The position numbers were made by a program, and so were the translations under genes. A stretch of 64,000 bases of DNA from Francisella noatunensis subsp. noatunensis (GTDB taxonomy: Bacteria; Pseudomonadota; Gammaproteobacteria; Francisellales; Francisellaceae), in assembly GCF_009823375.1 (NCBI RefSeq), contig NZ_WBSX01000001.1, positions 21,658 to 85,657 on the forward strand, read 5' to 3'. Each line of letters opens with the position of its first letter. The first letter of the stretch is position 1. Below, piece by piece: positions 22,267-35,068 of this stretch. The notes below the pieces were generated by a model. It was not told where the DNA came from, ran no database searches, and was given only the letters and a program-made list of their open reading frames with translations.

Positions 22267-23188
22267 AGTTCAATTGATTGAAGTTACTGATGATGTTATA
22301 GAGCAAAGAATCGATAACTTCTTGATAAGTAAGTTTTCACGACTACCAAAATCATTAATTTACCGTTGGATTCGTAAAGGTGAACTACGAGTTAATAAAA
22401 AAAGGGTTAAGCAAACAACTCGCGTAAGTGCGGGAGATATTGTTAGAGTGCCACCATTTAGTCTAGAAGAAAATTTAGAGATAATAAAAGTATCGAAATC
22501 TCATTTGGACTTTTTGGAACAACGAATTTTATACGAGACCGATGATTATATCGTTGTTGATAAACCATCAGGTATGGCTGTCCATGGTGGTTCCGGAGTT
22601 AATTCAGGTCTGGTGGAGCGTTTAAGACAACTACGTCCTAAGGTAAGGCGTTTAGATTTGGTGCATAGACTTGATAAAGAAACATCAGGCTGTGTGCTGC
22701 TAGCCAAAAAGCATAGCTCATTAGTATATTTTTTTGATATTTTTAAAGAGCGTAAAGTAAATAAGATTTATTACGCTTTAGTTCACGGTCATTGGGATGA
22801 AAAGGTAGATGCGATTGACTTACCATTAAGTCGTACAGAAACTAAAGATGGCCAACGAATAGTTAAAGTTGACAAACGAGAAGGAAAAAGAGCTCTTACA
22901 AGAATATTGGCAGTGCAAAAAATAGGCGATTATAGCTTATTAGAAATCAAGTTAGAAACTGGTAGAACACATCAGATTAGAGTTCATACAAGAGCAATGG
23001 GGCATCCGATTGTTGCTGATAAGAAATATGGCTATATGATTGATGATAAAAAACTACTTGCTAAAGGAGTTGATAAATTATTACTTCATGCTGGTAAATT
23101 AGAGTTTTATGATGAGAAGCAGCAGAAGCTGATATCTATTGAAGCAAAATTAGATTCAAGGTTTGATGAGTTCGTTAAAACAGAATAG
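22259..23188 (+). CDS. rluC: 23S rRNA pseudouridine synthase, RluC-like
   Basis: A 309-residue pseudouridine synthase. An N-terminal S4 RNA-binding domain (SLIYRWIRKGELRVNKKRVK) is followed by the RluA-type catalytic core. The catalytic Asp is in LVHRLDKETSGCVLLAKK, and GRTHQIRVHTRAMGHP is the second family signature. The S4 domain and length fit RluC (positions 955, 2504 and 2580 in E. coli) better than RluA; RluD is the alternative. It overlaps zapE and converges on the minus-strand MFS gene 7 bp downstream. Confidence 0.88.
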   Translation: MNKVQLIEVTDDVIEQRIDNFLISKFSRLPKSLIYRWIRKGELRVNKKRVKQTTRVSAGDIVRVPPFSLEENLEIIKVSKSHLDFLEQRILYETDDYIVVDKPSGMAVHGGSGVNSGLVERLRQLRPKVRRLDLVHRLDKETSGCVLLAKKHSSLVYFFDIFKERKVNKIYYALVHGHWDEKVDAIDLPLSRTETKDGQRIVKVDKREGKRALTRILAVQKIGDYSLLEIKLETGRTHQIRVHTRAMGHPIVADKKYGYMIDDKKLLAKGVDKLLLHAGKLEFYDEKQQKLISIEAKLDSRFDEFVKTE

Positions 23189-23195
23189 TTTTATT

Positions 23196-24500
23196 TTAAT
23201 CTTTACTGTCTTTTATCATTAATAACACTATCAGTGATGCTACCATGCTTATTACAAGGGTCGTAAATGCAAAATGGTAAGAACTTAAATCAAAATATTT
23301 AATATCGTTAGGACTTGTGTGTTGTGAAATAATTTCTCCGGCTTTATTTAGGTATTTTCCAGTCCACGACCAATCTAAGAAATAGCCGATTAAAGGATCG
23401 AATATCGCTCCTAATATAGGCTCTCCGGTATTAATAAATGCCGCTACTGTTGCAGTTATGACTATAGGATTTATACGATTTCCTATGGCAAATGAGAGCA
23501 TATATATTCCAAGACATAATCCAAAAATGAAAAGTAGAATTGCTGAGAGTGTTGCACTTGTTTTAGTAAGTAAAACAAAGCTCAAAGCAATAGAACCTAT
23601 TATGTGAAAGAAAATCATTACTCCTTTTCGACTATCAAGGATTTCTGATAGTTTTCCTATGATTGGTGAGCTTATTGCCATGCCAATAAATATCATTGAT
23701 ATAATACTGGCAGCTTCTTCACGTGATAGGTGATAGGCTTCTCTAAAGTAAGCATTACCCCAGAATCCAGCAAAGGCATCTACTGCTGTAAAACTTAAAC
23801 CAACATAGAAAGTCAAAAGCCAGTTATTTTTATTTTTGACGACCTCTTTAAGTGCTTCTAGAGTTTTTAGCTGATTGCTTGGTGAGCTAGCTTCCGGTTG
23901 TTTTGGATTGAAGTCGCGTACAACTATATAATAAAGTACACCAATCAATAAGCTAGCTACCGCAAACAAGAGCATAGCCATTTTCCAATCACCACATAAA
24001 GTTATCAAATATGCTAATGGAGCTTGTGCACAAAGTGCTCCTATCATAGCAGCAGTTGCTAAAAAACTAGCAGCAAAAGCAAATTTACGAGGCTCAAACC
24101 AAACTGAAACGGCCTTAAGATAAGAAATAGTAGCGAAAGAGACACCCATGCCTGTAATAATTCTAGCTATATAAGTCATACTCAAACTACCGAGATTACA
24201 GGCAACAACAAATAGAATAACTCCCATCGCAGAAATAGTTATGGATATAGGACTAATTAGTCTAAAACCAAATTTATCTATAATAGGGCCAGCAAGAAAT
24301 AGCTGACAAATAATTATTGACCAGAAAAATGCCGAGCCTAAAGCTCCTGTTTGGGTAGCATTAGTGTGGAAGCTAGACATCATATCATCGGTAATCAGGC
24401 TAGGGAATACTTGCATAATATACTTATCAAAAAGCAAGAAAGAACTGAGAATAATAATTATCCATGCATATCCGCGAATGTTGTGAATTTTTTGTTCCAT
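23196..24500 (-). CDS. MFS transporter, Fpt-like paralogue
   Basis: A 434-residue, 12-helix major facilitator closely related along its whole length to the plus-strand gene at 19901-21199. Shared stretches include GYAWI, SSFLL.DKYIM, AGPIIDK.GFR, KNNW and RINPIV..ATVAA.INTGEP. The pair looks like an old duplication in inverted orientation around zapE-rluC. The N-terminal Asp and the cytoplasmic GxxDxxGxR-like loop are intact. Substrate is unknown; a nutrient uptake role during intracellular growth is inferred from the Francisella Fpt family. It is monocistronic and convergent with rluC. Confidence 0.8.
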   Translation of the reverse strand: MEQKIHNIRGYAWIIIILSSFLLFDKYIMQVFPSLITDDMMSSFHTNATQTGALGSAFFWSIIICQLFLAGPIIDKFGFRLISPISITISAMGVILFVVACNLGSLSMTYIARIITGMGVSFATISYLKAVSVWFEPRKFAFAASFLATAAMIGALCAQAPLAYLITLCGDWKMAMLLFAVASLLIGVLYYIVVRDFNPKQPEASSPSNQLKTLEALKEVVKNKNNWLLTFYVGLSFTAVDAFAGFWGNAYFREAYHLSREEAASIISMIFIGMAISSPIIGKLSEILDSRKGVMIFFHIIGSIALSFVLLTKTSATLSAILLFIFGLCLGIYMLSFAIGNRINPIVITATVAAFINTGEPILGAIFDPLIGYFLDWSWTGKYLNKAGEIISQHTSPNDIKYFDLSSYHFAFTTLVISMVASLIVLLMIKDSKD

Positions 24501-24640
24501 ACGGCGTTTATTTTGTTATAGCTTAAGAGTATAATTTTAAGTTTCTGAAATATATAAATCAAGCCCAAAGCTTTTCTTTGTTTAATATAAGCATTTTTGA
24601 TATTATAGGCTCAACAAATTTACTTATATTAATATTAGAT

Positions 24641-25012
24641 ATGTTGGCGAATATTAGAATTGATGAAAAGAAGTTTATATTGATGCAATTTCTTTTAGGC
24701 TTTGTAGGTTATGTTATTGTGCTCATGGTCTATGGATATACTTATGCTAATTCATTTGCACTTGGTGCATTAACAATATTTTTAGCTAACTTTGTATTTT
24801 TTTTTAGATTGTTTATCGAAAAACAGTTTAGTCCAGGGGTTGAGATAGTTATTTTTTATTTGAGCGAACTCCTGAAATTAAGCATTGTTGCATTGATTAC
24901 AATACTGCTGGCAGTTTATGTCAAACCAAAATTATTTTCTTACATTTTCGGATTACTTTTGTTACAATTAGTCATGTGTTTTGTGCCTATTTTGTTTAAA
25001 AGGGTAAGATAG
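24641..25012 (+). CDS. atpI: ATP synthase protein I (AtpI-like)
   Basis: A 123-residue, four-helix membrane protein directly upstream of atpB. The segment SPGVEIVIFYLSELLKLSI, followed by LAVYVKPKLFSYIFGLLLLQ, matches AtpI, which helps c-ring assembly or Mg2+ handling but is not part of the final enzyme. I start at ATG 24641 because it gives the normal AtpI length; an upstream TTG (24578) would add 21 residues. There is no convincing ribosome binding site for either start. It ends 55 bp before atpB. Confidence 0.75.
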   Translation: MLANIRIDEKKFILMQFLLGFVGYVIVLMVYGYTYANSFALGALTIFLANFVFFFRLFIEKQFSPGVEIVIFYLSELLKLSIVALITILLAVYVKPKLFSYIFGLLLLQLVMCFVPILFKRVR

Positions 25013-25064
25013 GTGTATTTTAGGGTTGTAAATTACTAATTTATTTAAATTATTGGTGGAATAA

Positions 25065-25859
<795 letters not shown>

Positions 25860-25904
25860 GTTTTAAATCAACCTAAATAAAAATAAATAAAACAGGAGAA
25901 ATAA

Positions 25905-26213
<309 letters not shown>

Positions 26214-26258
26214 TAAAGTAATATAAAATCATAATTTTATTATCTAAAGGATAAGTAG

Positions 26259-26729
26259 ATGGATATTAATATAACTCTAATTGGGCAGATGATAACATTT
26301 GCAATCTTTGTTGGATTTACAATGAAGTTTGTATGGCCTCCACTGCGCAAAGCTTTAGACGAGCGTAGAGAAAAGATTGCTGAAGGTTTGGCGTCTGCTG
26401 ATAGGGCATCTCGAGAGTTAGAAGTTGCAAAAAGACAGTCTGCAGAAATCTTGCGTGAAGCTAAGGCAAAAGCTACTGAGATAGTTGAGAATGCTTATGT
26501 TAGGGCTCATAAGGTTGATGAGCAAGCAAAAGAAGAGGCTATCGCTGCGGCTGATAAGATTAAGAGTATGGCTATGGCTGATATTGAGCAAGAAAAAGTG
26601 AAAGCAAAAGAAGAGCTTAAGCATGAAGTTGTTAGTTTGGCGATGGCGGCAGCTAGTAAGATAATATCAGCAAATGTTGATGAGCAGTCTAGCAAGAAAA
26701 TTTTGAAAGACTTTGTAGAGAAAGTGTAA
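26259..26729 (+). CDS. atpF: ATP synthase Fo subunit b
   Basis: A 156-residue peripheral stalk subunit. One N-terminal membrane helix ([20 protein letters not shown]) is followed by a long charged coiled coil that includes the conserved [15 protein letters not shown] segment. Length equals the E. coli protein (156). It lies between atpE and atpH. Confidence 0.97.
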   Translation: MDINITLIGQMITFAIFVGFTMKFVWPPLRKALDERREKIAEGLASADRASRELEVAKRQSAEILREAKAKATEIVENAYVRAHKVDEQAKEEAIAAADKIKSMAMADIEQEKVKAKEELKHEVVSLAMAAASKIISANVDEQSSKKILKDFVEKV

Positions 26730-26751
26730 ATTTGGATAAGAAGGTAGGTAA

Positions 26752-27276
26752 GTGACAAATCTAAGTGTGATTGCTAAACCGTATGCCAAAGCTGCATTTG
26801 AGTTTGCAAATGAATATAATCTACTTCAAGAATGGTCTAAGCAACTAAAATCGTTTGCCGAGTTGGTTCAAGATGACTCTATCGCTGCTATTATTTCTAG
26901 TCCTGAAATCTCTCAAACAGAGATTATAAATACAGTGAAAGATCAGCTTGATGAGAAGTTTTTCAACTTTGTTGCACTAGTAGCGGAAAATAAAAAGTTA
27001 TCTATACTGCCTGAAATTTCATTCCAGTTTGAAAATATAAGAAACGTCCATAATAATATAAAAGTGGCAAATGTTACATTAGCTTATGCTATTGACAAAA
27101 ACATATTGGCTAATTTGAAGACTAAGTTAGAAGAAAAATTCAGTTGTTCAATAGATATGAATGTGATTATTGATCCTGTTATACTAGGTGGAGCGGTAAT
27201 TAAGGTTGGTGATACAGTAATAGATGATTCTGTATCTGGTCGTATAGAGACATTAAAAAGTATTTTGTTATCATAA
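26752..27276 (+). CDS. atpH: ATP synthase F1 subunit delta
   Basis: A 174-residue subunit that joins the peripheral stalk to the top of the alpha-beta ring. The N-terminal helical bundle begins [16 protein letters not shown], typical of the family. The C-terminal strand region is [20 protein letters not shown], the most conserved part of delta. The start is GTG at 26752 with a good ribosome binding site (aaggtagg) just upstream. Length matches E. coli (177). Confidence 0.96.
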   Translation: MTNLSVIAKPYAKAAFEFANEYNLLQEWSKQLKSFAELVQDDSIAAIISSPEISQTEIINTVKDQLDEKFFNFVALVAENKKLSILPEISFQFENIRNVHNNIKVANVTLAYAIDKNILANLKTKLEEKFSCSIDMNVIIDPVILGGAVIKVGDTVIDDSVSGRIETLKSILLS

Positions 27277-27294
27277 ATTATAGGAAGTGAGCTT

Positions 27295-28836
27295 ATGCAA
27301 TTAAGTCCATCAGAAATAAGTGGTTTAATAAAGAAAAGAATTGAAAAGTTCGATAATTCAGTTGAACTTAAATCAGAGGGTACTATCGTTAGCGTTACTG
27401 ATGGTATTGTTACTATATATGGTTTAGATGATGTAACTGCTGGTGAGATGATCAAGTTGCCAGGAGATGTATATGGTCTAGCGTTAAACTTAAATACTGA
27501 CTCTGTTGGAGCAGTTGTTTTAGGTGATTACGAGCATATTAAAGAAGGCGATAAAGCATATTGTACAGGCAGGATTTTAGAAGTTCCTGTCGGCGAAGCT
27601 TTACTAGGTAGAGTTGTTGATGCTTTAGGTAATCCAATTGATGGAAAGGGTGAGATCGAAACAGCTCATTCTTCACCAATAGAAAAGATAGCTCCAGGTG
27701 TAATTTGGAGAAAATCAGTAGATCAAGCTTTACAAACTGGGATTAAGTCAATTGATTCGATGGTTCCAATTGGTAGAGGTCAAAGAGAGTTAATTATTGG
27801 TGATAGACAAATTGGTAAGACAGCCATAGCTATTGATGCAATTATCAATCAAAAAGGTACTGGAGTTAAATGTATCTATGTTGCTATTGGTCAAAAGGCA
27901 TCATCAATTGCAAATATTGTGAGACAACTTGAAGAGCATGGTGCTATGGAGCACACAATTATTGTTGCAGCTACAGCTTCTGATTCTGCAGCTTTGCAAT
28001 ATATTGCACCTTATGCCGGTTGTTCTATGGGTGAATATTTTAGAGATCGTGGTGAAGATGCAGTAATTGTGTACGATGACTTAACTAAACAAGCATGGGC
28101 ATATAGACAGATTTCTTTATTATTAAGAAGACCTCCAGGGCGTGAAGCTTATCCTGGTGATGTATTCTATCTTCACTCAAGACTTCTTGAAAGAGCTGCA
28201 AGAGTAAATGAAGAGTATGTAGAGAGATTTACTAATGGTGAAGTCAAAGGTAAGACAGGTTCTTTGACCGCTCTGCCTATTATTGAGACGCAGGCTGGCG
28301 ATATTTCTGCATTTGTACCAACAAACGTAATTTCAATTACTGATGGTCAGATATTTTTAGAGACAGATTTATTTAACTCGGGTCTAAGACCAGCTATTAA
28401 CCCTGGTAACTCAGTATCACGTGTTGGTGGAGCTGCGCAGACTAAGATTATCAAGAAATTAGGCGGTGGTATCCGTTTGGCACTAGCGCAGTTTAGAGAG
28501 TTAGAAGCATTCTCGCAGTTTGCGTCGGATTTAGATGAAGCTACCAGGTCACAGCTAAATAGAGGTCAAAGAGTTACAGAACTTCTAAAACAAAAGCAGT
28601 TCTCGACATTGTCAATTGCTTTGATGGCATTATCATTGTATGCAGCAGATAATGGCTATCTAGATAGCTTAGAAGTTTCAGAAGTTATTCCTTTTGAATC
28701 AGCATTACATGCACTTGCAGAAAATAAATATGCAGAAGTTGTTGCTGAGATTAATGAAACTGGCAAGTATGATGCTGAGATTGCAGAGAAGTTAAAAACA
28801 ATTGTTGAAGATTGTAAAGCAAATCAAGCTTGGTAA
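27295..28836 (+). CDS. atpA: ATP synthase F1 subunit alpha
   Basis: A 513-residue non-catalytic nucleotide-binding subunit. Walker A is [13 protein letters not shown] (about 169-181), and the conserved arginine-finger region is visible as the [17 protein letters not shown] segment. The family signature is intact, and length equals E. coli AtpA (513). It sits between atpH and atpG with short spacers. Confidence 0.98.
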   Translation: MQLSPSEISGLIKKRIEKFDNSVELKSEGTIVSVTDGIVTIYGLDDVTAGEMIKLPGDVYGLALNLNTDSVGAVVLGDYEHIKEGDKAYCTGRILEVPVGEALLGRVVDALGNPIDGKGEIETAHSSPIEKIAPGVIWRKSVDQALQTGIKSIDSMVPIGRGQRELIIGDRQIGKTAIAIDAIINQKGTGVKCIYVAIGQKASSIANIVRQLEEHGAMEHTIIVAATASDSAALQYIAPYAGCSMGEYFRDRGEDAVIVYDDLTKQAWAYRQISLLLRRPPGREAYPGDVFYLHSRLLERAARVNEEYVERFTNGEVKGKTGSLTALPIIETQAGDISAFVPTNVISITDGQIFLETDLFNSGLRPAINPGNSVSRVGGAAQTKIIKKLGGGIRLALAQFRELEAFSQFASDLDEATRSQLNRGQRVTELLKQKQFSTLSIALMALSLYAADNGYLDSLEVSEVIPFESALHALAENKYAEVVAEINETGKYDAEIAEKLKTIVEDCKANQAW

Positions 28837-28850
28837 TAGGAGTATAGACT

Positions 28851-29747
28851 ATGTCTAATGCTAGAGAGATACGTTCTAAAGTACAGAGTGTTAAGAACAC
28901 CCAAAAAATCACTGGTGCTATGGAATTAGTTGCAGCTAGTAAGATGAGGGGTGCGATAGTCAAAATGAATAATGTACGCCCTTATGTTGAAAGTGCAAAT
29001 ACTATTATCAAAAATGTTACAATGGCAAGTATTGATTATCCAAATCCATATCTTTTCGATAGAGAAGTTAAAAGGGTTGGGTATATAGTCACATCTACAG
29101 ATAGAGGCCTTTGTGGAGGTCTTAATATCAACTTATTTAAGCACGTTCTTAAAGATATCAAAAAGAATCTTGATGATAGAGTTGAGGTAGATGTCTGCGT
29201 AATTGGCTCTAAAGCTGCAACATTTTTTGCAAAACTTAAAGATGTTAACGTAGTTGCTACAGCACATTACAATGATAAAGATAATGAAGGTAGTATTAGA
29301 GCTATTCGTGGTGCACTTAAAGTTATGTTAGATAGGTTTACAAATGGTGAGATTGATAGACTTTATATGAGTAGCAATCAATTTGTTAGTACAATCAAAC
29401 AAAAACCAAAATTGCAAACATTGTTACCTATCCAAGACATTTTTTCAAAAGAAGAGCTTAAAACTAACAAAGAGCAGGCTTCTAAGGGTCATTGGGACTA
29501 TATTTATGAAAGAGATATTGAAGAAGTTTTAAATGCTTTATGTATTAGATATATTGAAGCTCAGGTAAGAGGGGCAATATTAGAGAATGCAGCATGTGAG
29601 CAAGCTGCTCGTATGATGGCGATGAAAAATGCAACTGATAATGCAAGTGATATAATTGATCAGTTGAAACTAGATTACAACAAAGTCAGACAAGCTATGA
29701 TTACACAAGAGCTTGCAGAAATTTGTTCAGGTGCGGCAGCAGTTTAG
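28851..29747 (+). CDS. atpG: ATP synthase F1 subunit gamma
   Basis: A 298-residue central rotor shaft. The N-terminal helix (REIRSKVQSVKNTQKITGAM, then ELVAASKMR) and the C-terminal helix (MMAMKNATDNASDIIDQLKL) form the coiled coil inside the alpha-beta hexamer. The conserved STDRGLCGGLN turn is present. Length is about ten residues longer than E. coli, in the middle region. Confidence 0.97.
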   Translation: MSNAREIRSKVQSVKNTQKITGAMELVAASKMRGAIVKMNNVRPYVESANTIIKNVTMASIDYPNPYLFDREVKRVGYIVTSTDRGLCGGLNINLFKHVLKDIKKNLDDRVEVDVCVIGSKAATFFAKLKDVNVVATAHYNDKDNEGSIRAIRGALKVMLDRFTNGEIDRLYMSSNQFVSTIKQKPKLQTLLPIQDIFSKEELKTNKEQASKGHWDYIYERDIEEVLNALCIRYIEAQVRGAILENAACEQAARMMAMKNATDNASDIIDQLKLDYNKVRQAMITQELAEICSGAAAV

Positions 29748-29756
29748 GAGAAATAA

Positions 29757-31133
<1,377 letters not shown>

Positions 31134-31145
31134 TTGGGTGTAGAT

Positions 31146-31583
31146 ATGACAAAAAAATACCTAAAAGTTGATGTGGTTAGTCCCCTAGGTTCAGTTTTTA
31201 AAGGCGAGGCTGATATTGTAAGTCTACGTGGATCTGCTGGAGAAATGGGTATAGCATATGGACATACAGAGCTTCTATCCACTCTACCAGCTGGTGTGGT
31301 CAATGTTAGAAAAGATGAACATACTGATGTACTATACGTCTCAGGTGGTATTGTAGAAGTTACTCCTACTCGTGTTACAATTATGGTAGATGATATGGAG
31401 AGAGCAGAAAACTTAAATCAAGCAGAGGCTGAAAAAGCTAGAGTTAGAGCTCAGGAAGCTCTTAAGAATCCAGATGCTTCCAAACTTGATATGGAAGCTG
31501 CGAGCAAAAGACTTAGTGAGGCTGATGCTCGTCTTAAAGCTCTTAATTCTTCTAAAGGCTTGTATTACTCAAAACAAGACTAG
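31146..31583 (+). CDS. atpC: ATP synthase F1 subunit epsilon
   Basis: A 145-residue central-stalk subunit that can inhibit ATP hydrolysis. An N-terminal beta-sandwich ([20 protein letters not shown], then [20 protein letters not shown]) is followed by a C-terminal helical hairpin. I prefer ATG 31146 over an in-frame upstream TTG (31134) because it gives the normal N-terminus. It is the last gene of the atp operon. No clear hairpin terminator is visible in the 145 bp that follow. Confidence 0.96.
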   Translation: MTKKYLKVDVVSPLGSVFKGEADIVSLRGSAGEMGIAYGHTELLSTLPAGVVNVRKDEHTDVLYVSGGIVEVTPTRVTIMVDDMERAENLNQAEAEKARVRAQEALKNPDASKLDMEAASKRLSEADARLKALNSSKGLYYSKQD

Positions 31584-31728
31584 CAACTCTATTAATTTTC
31601 AAAAAGTTTAAATCCGATTTACATTTGCTTATAAATTTATTGTAATGATTTATGAAAAAATGACTATTTATAACATATTTACATAGAATTATTTATAATT
31701 ATAATACTAGTATTTGTGTTGTTTAATA

Positions 31729-34583
31729 ATGAAAAAAGTTTTTACTTTAATTGTACTTTGTTTGTCGATAATACCCACATATATAATCGCCCAATCATCC
31801 AACGATGTTGAAGTTCAAAAAAAGCAGCTCTGTAGAGCATCTGCTTCCTAAGAGAATTATATCTGGATTCTTAGATGTTAGAACTCCTGGTTCAACATCT
31901 AGAGTTGATATTGAGCAGGCGAAGAATGATGGATATAATGTTATTGTTATAGCTTATGGTGAGGTTTATAATACAGATATTGGACTTTATATTTCTAGTC
32001 CTACATCTATACAAACTATCATTGATAAAGTGAGACAAGCTAAAAAAATGGTATGAAAGTCTTGCTAGCTGTTGGTGGCATTCCAAATACATTTCATCCT
32101 GGACTAAATAAGACAGATGTATCTCCAAAAGTTTTTGGCAAAGATATGTCAGATGCACAGATCTATTCCTTAGCAAACAATATAGTCAATTTTTTGCGTA
32201 AAAATAGTATTGATGGAATTGTTTATAGTTTTAGGAAATTCACATCAGCAGATTTTATTAATCAACTTTCTTTGGATATCAAAAAAATTGACCCAAATAT
32301 TGTCATAGTTGCAGAGCCTCAGGTAAATGATTATAAATTAGTAACAACGGGTAAGAGTAATGACTATGATAAAGTAATTCAAAATGGGTATATAGATTAT
32401 TTATTTATCCAAGAGTATGATACATACCCAGAATATGAGCCTGGTTTTATAGCAGATAGTTATTCAAAAATTGTCAATGATTTGAATATTCCTGTTCATA
32501 CTAAGGTTTTGATTGGTGAACCAACAAATGCAATTTCAGGAGGTACAAATACAGTATATCATCCTGAGGGCAATGCAACTTTATCATTAACGACTGAACA
32601 GGCAGTAGAGCTTATGTTACCTCAGTTTGAGAAACTTAAGTTTAAACCGAGATTTGCGGGAGTAACAGGCTGGTCTTTAAATACCGATTATGCCGCTGAC
32701 TTATATGGGGATTCATCTCATAGTTCCGGTTCCTTTGCTAAAAATCTTAGAGCATGTATTTATGATAACGTATGTGTTCAAGTTGATAATAGAATAAAAG
32801 GCCCTGTCATTGCGGGATTTTTGCCTTTATGGGGAAAGAGTAGCTCTTGTAATATTTCAGGTAGGCAGATAAATACAACTCCAGTTGATATATCAATGCC
32901 GGGGAATAAAGAATATTGTGATAAAAATCCTGATGTATGCAAATACAATGTAATAATAGCAGTATATGCTAGGTATACCAATAGTAAAGGATTTGAGTTG
33001 TCATTTAATGATGAGAATGGTAGCTCGAATAAGTTATATGATCCTGATGAGCTTAAAGAATTTATTGGATATATGAAGTCAAAAGGAAAACATGTTTTAA
33101 TCTCTTTTGGAGGAAAGTCATCGCATATCGATTGGCAAACTGTAAACTTTGATAGTTTAATTCATATTGTAAAAGATTTTGGTTTCAATGGTATAAATTT
33201 TGATTTGCCAAAAACAGCAGTGCCAAAGGATGAGAAGCAAGCTCAAATTGCCGCTCTAAAAATAAATAGATTGATAATGACTCTTAGACACAGCGATAAG
33301 AATTTTTGGTTAACACTTTCTCCTGAGTGGGATTATATTGTAGCCCCTTTAGCTAAGAATAATAAGGACAATATGTACGTTAGTCATGGCTATGTTGAGT
33401 TATTAGATAATATTGGTATGAGTAAGATAAATTATATTTTTCTTAATACTTTTTCTGAAAGACCAGCTGATGCAATTTTAGGGTTATATAAGGATCAAAA
33501 GGGTGAATTTATGAAAATATCTCCTTTAGATGGCTATGATAAATTTTTGGCTTCGCTTGCGTGGGCTCTGACAACACCTCAAGGATTTGAAGCAAATCAT
33601 CCGAAGTATGAAGTTGATAGACCTATTAAAATTCCAGCTAATAAACTTGTATTTGTTGTTCCAACAACTAAGGGCGCGGTTCATGGAGGAGATACTTATG
33701 TTTTATCAAGTTCGGAGATAAAGCAAATACTTTCATTAATGAAAGAAAATAAAGCATCCTTTGCTGGATTTGCTCTTTGGAGTATGGATTTTGATGCTAC
33801 AAATATTGAGTCGGGAGATTTAAGTGATGGTTATCAGCATTTACCTTGGAGCTCTACTAATAATATAGCAAATATCGAACTACCTCCAGTAGCTTCAATT
33901 GTGAATGATAGTGATAGATACCTGAAAAAAGTAAATGATTCTCATAAACCGCAAAAATATATTATGGATACAGGAATTGTTAGATATCCATATCAGATAG
34001 GCACTTATGGATCAGATACTGTTGTAAGTTTTGCAGGTAAGATGTATAAATGTAAGTCTATGCTATAGGTCAAGCTGTGTAATGATGAAGCATATATTCC
34101 AAATGGCTTATACGGGGATCTTGCATGGGAAGAGATTAAGCCACAAAGCCCCAAAAAATATTCTGAAAGTAAGAAAAAATTTAAATTGAAAGAAGGTGAG
34201 GTAGCTACTTATCCAAAAGGTATAGGGAGCTATAAGGTGGGTCAAATTGTGCTTGCCGATGGAAGAGAGTTCGAGTGTCAGAAAGAAGAGTATTGTAATA
34301 AATCTTCTTACAGCCCTATTAAAGAAAAAGGTTTTGTGGCATGGAGTAATATTACAAATGATATTTCTCACTTTGTGAACAAAGAGCAAGATGTTAAACC
34401 TAGAGGCGCTGATTATATCTACCCTTATGGTATAGAGGATTATAAAGGGGCACGGTTGTGGCTGTTGATAAGGAATTATATAGATGTAATATCGGCCCTG
34501 AGTCAAGCTTGTGTACCATGAGTGCATATAAGCCAACGGGTAAATATGGTACAGATGCTTGGACAAAAATGAATAATAAATAA
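31729..34583 (+). pseudogene. chiD: chitinase-like (GH18-fold) secreted protein, multiply disrupted
   Basis: A secreted protein of about 950 residues rebuilt from four pieces. It begins with a signal peptide (MKKVFTLIVLCLSIIPTYII), then two tandem GH18-like domains, then C-terminal repeats with conserved Trp/Tyr and YPYGI/Y(K)VGQIV patterns that resemble carbohydrate-binding modules. Lesions: frameshift at seven A (31817-31823); frameshift at seven A (32042-32048); in-frame TAG at 34066-34068 (CAG to TAG would explain it); frameshift near the G run 34447-34450. Neither GH18 domain keeps the DxxDxDxE catalytic motif. By position it corresponds to the Francisella chitinase-like gene I recall as chiD; that name is from memory. 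Confidence 0.8.
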
Positions 34584-34600
34584 TTTTTAGTGAGTAGTTT

Positions 34601-34933
34601 TTATTTGACCGAGTCTATAAGTTCCTTAAGTTCGCCCGACTCATTCATCTCCATGATTATATCGCAACCGCCTATTAGTTCACCTTTTACCCATAGTTGA
34701 GGAAAAGTAGGCCAATCAGCATATTTAGGTAAAATAGCACGAATATCTGGATTTTTTAGAATATTAACGAACGCAAAGGAGGGCTTTCCACATGTTCTAA
34801 TTGCAGAAGCTGCATGAGCTGAGAACCCACACTGAGGCAAATTTGGAGAGCCTTTCATGTATAGGATAATATCATTTTCCTTTAGTTGCTTTTCTATTCT
34901 ATCAACAACTTTTTGTTCTTCTTGTGTATACAT
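34601..34933 (-). CDS. grxD: monothiol glutaredoxin (Grx4/GrxD type)
   Basis: A 110-residue monothiol glutaredoxin. The active site is CGFS (PNLPQCGFSAHAASA), with the glutathione-binding TFPQLW and GGCDIIMEM segments conserved. This class binds 2Fe-2S clusters with glutathione and moves them between proteins in iron-sulfur assembly. Length matches E. coli GrxD (115). It is divergent from sodB, with a 135 bp intergenic region between. Confidence 0.94.
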   Translation of the reverse strand: MYTQEEQKVVDRIEKQLKENDIILYMKGSPNLPQCGFSAHAASAIRTCGKPSFAFVNILKNPDIRAILPKYADWPTFPQLWVKGELIGGCDIIMEMNESGELKELIDSVK

Positions 34934-35029
34934 ATTTATTTCCTTTTTATTTGATTAAACAACTAAGTTTAGAAATTTTATCTAAAAAATGATAGCATAT
35001 TATACTAAACGGTTATAGTACCGAGATGC

Positions 35030-35035
35030 TATAAT
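35030..35035 (+). promoter_or_regulatory. extended -10 promoter for sodB
   Basis: TATAAT at 35030-35035 is preceded by TG one base upstream (35027-35028), an extended -10 element. It lies 33 bp before the sodB ATG, leaving a short leader with a gggag ribosome binding site. No good -35 is visible, which is common for extended -10 promoters. No clear Fur box was found by eye. Confidence 0.55.
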
Positions 35036-35068
35036 AATTAATTCAACTAGTTCAGGGAGAATAATGAG

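Noticed and set aside
34186..34521. Independent 111-residue gene downstream of the chitinase-like gene
   Set aside because: It is in the same frame as the preceding chitinase part and is separated only by a TAG codon, so it is the 3' part of the pseudogene.
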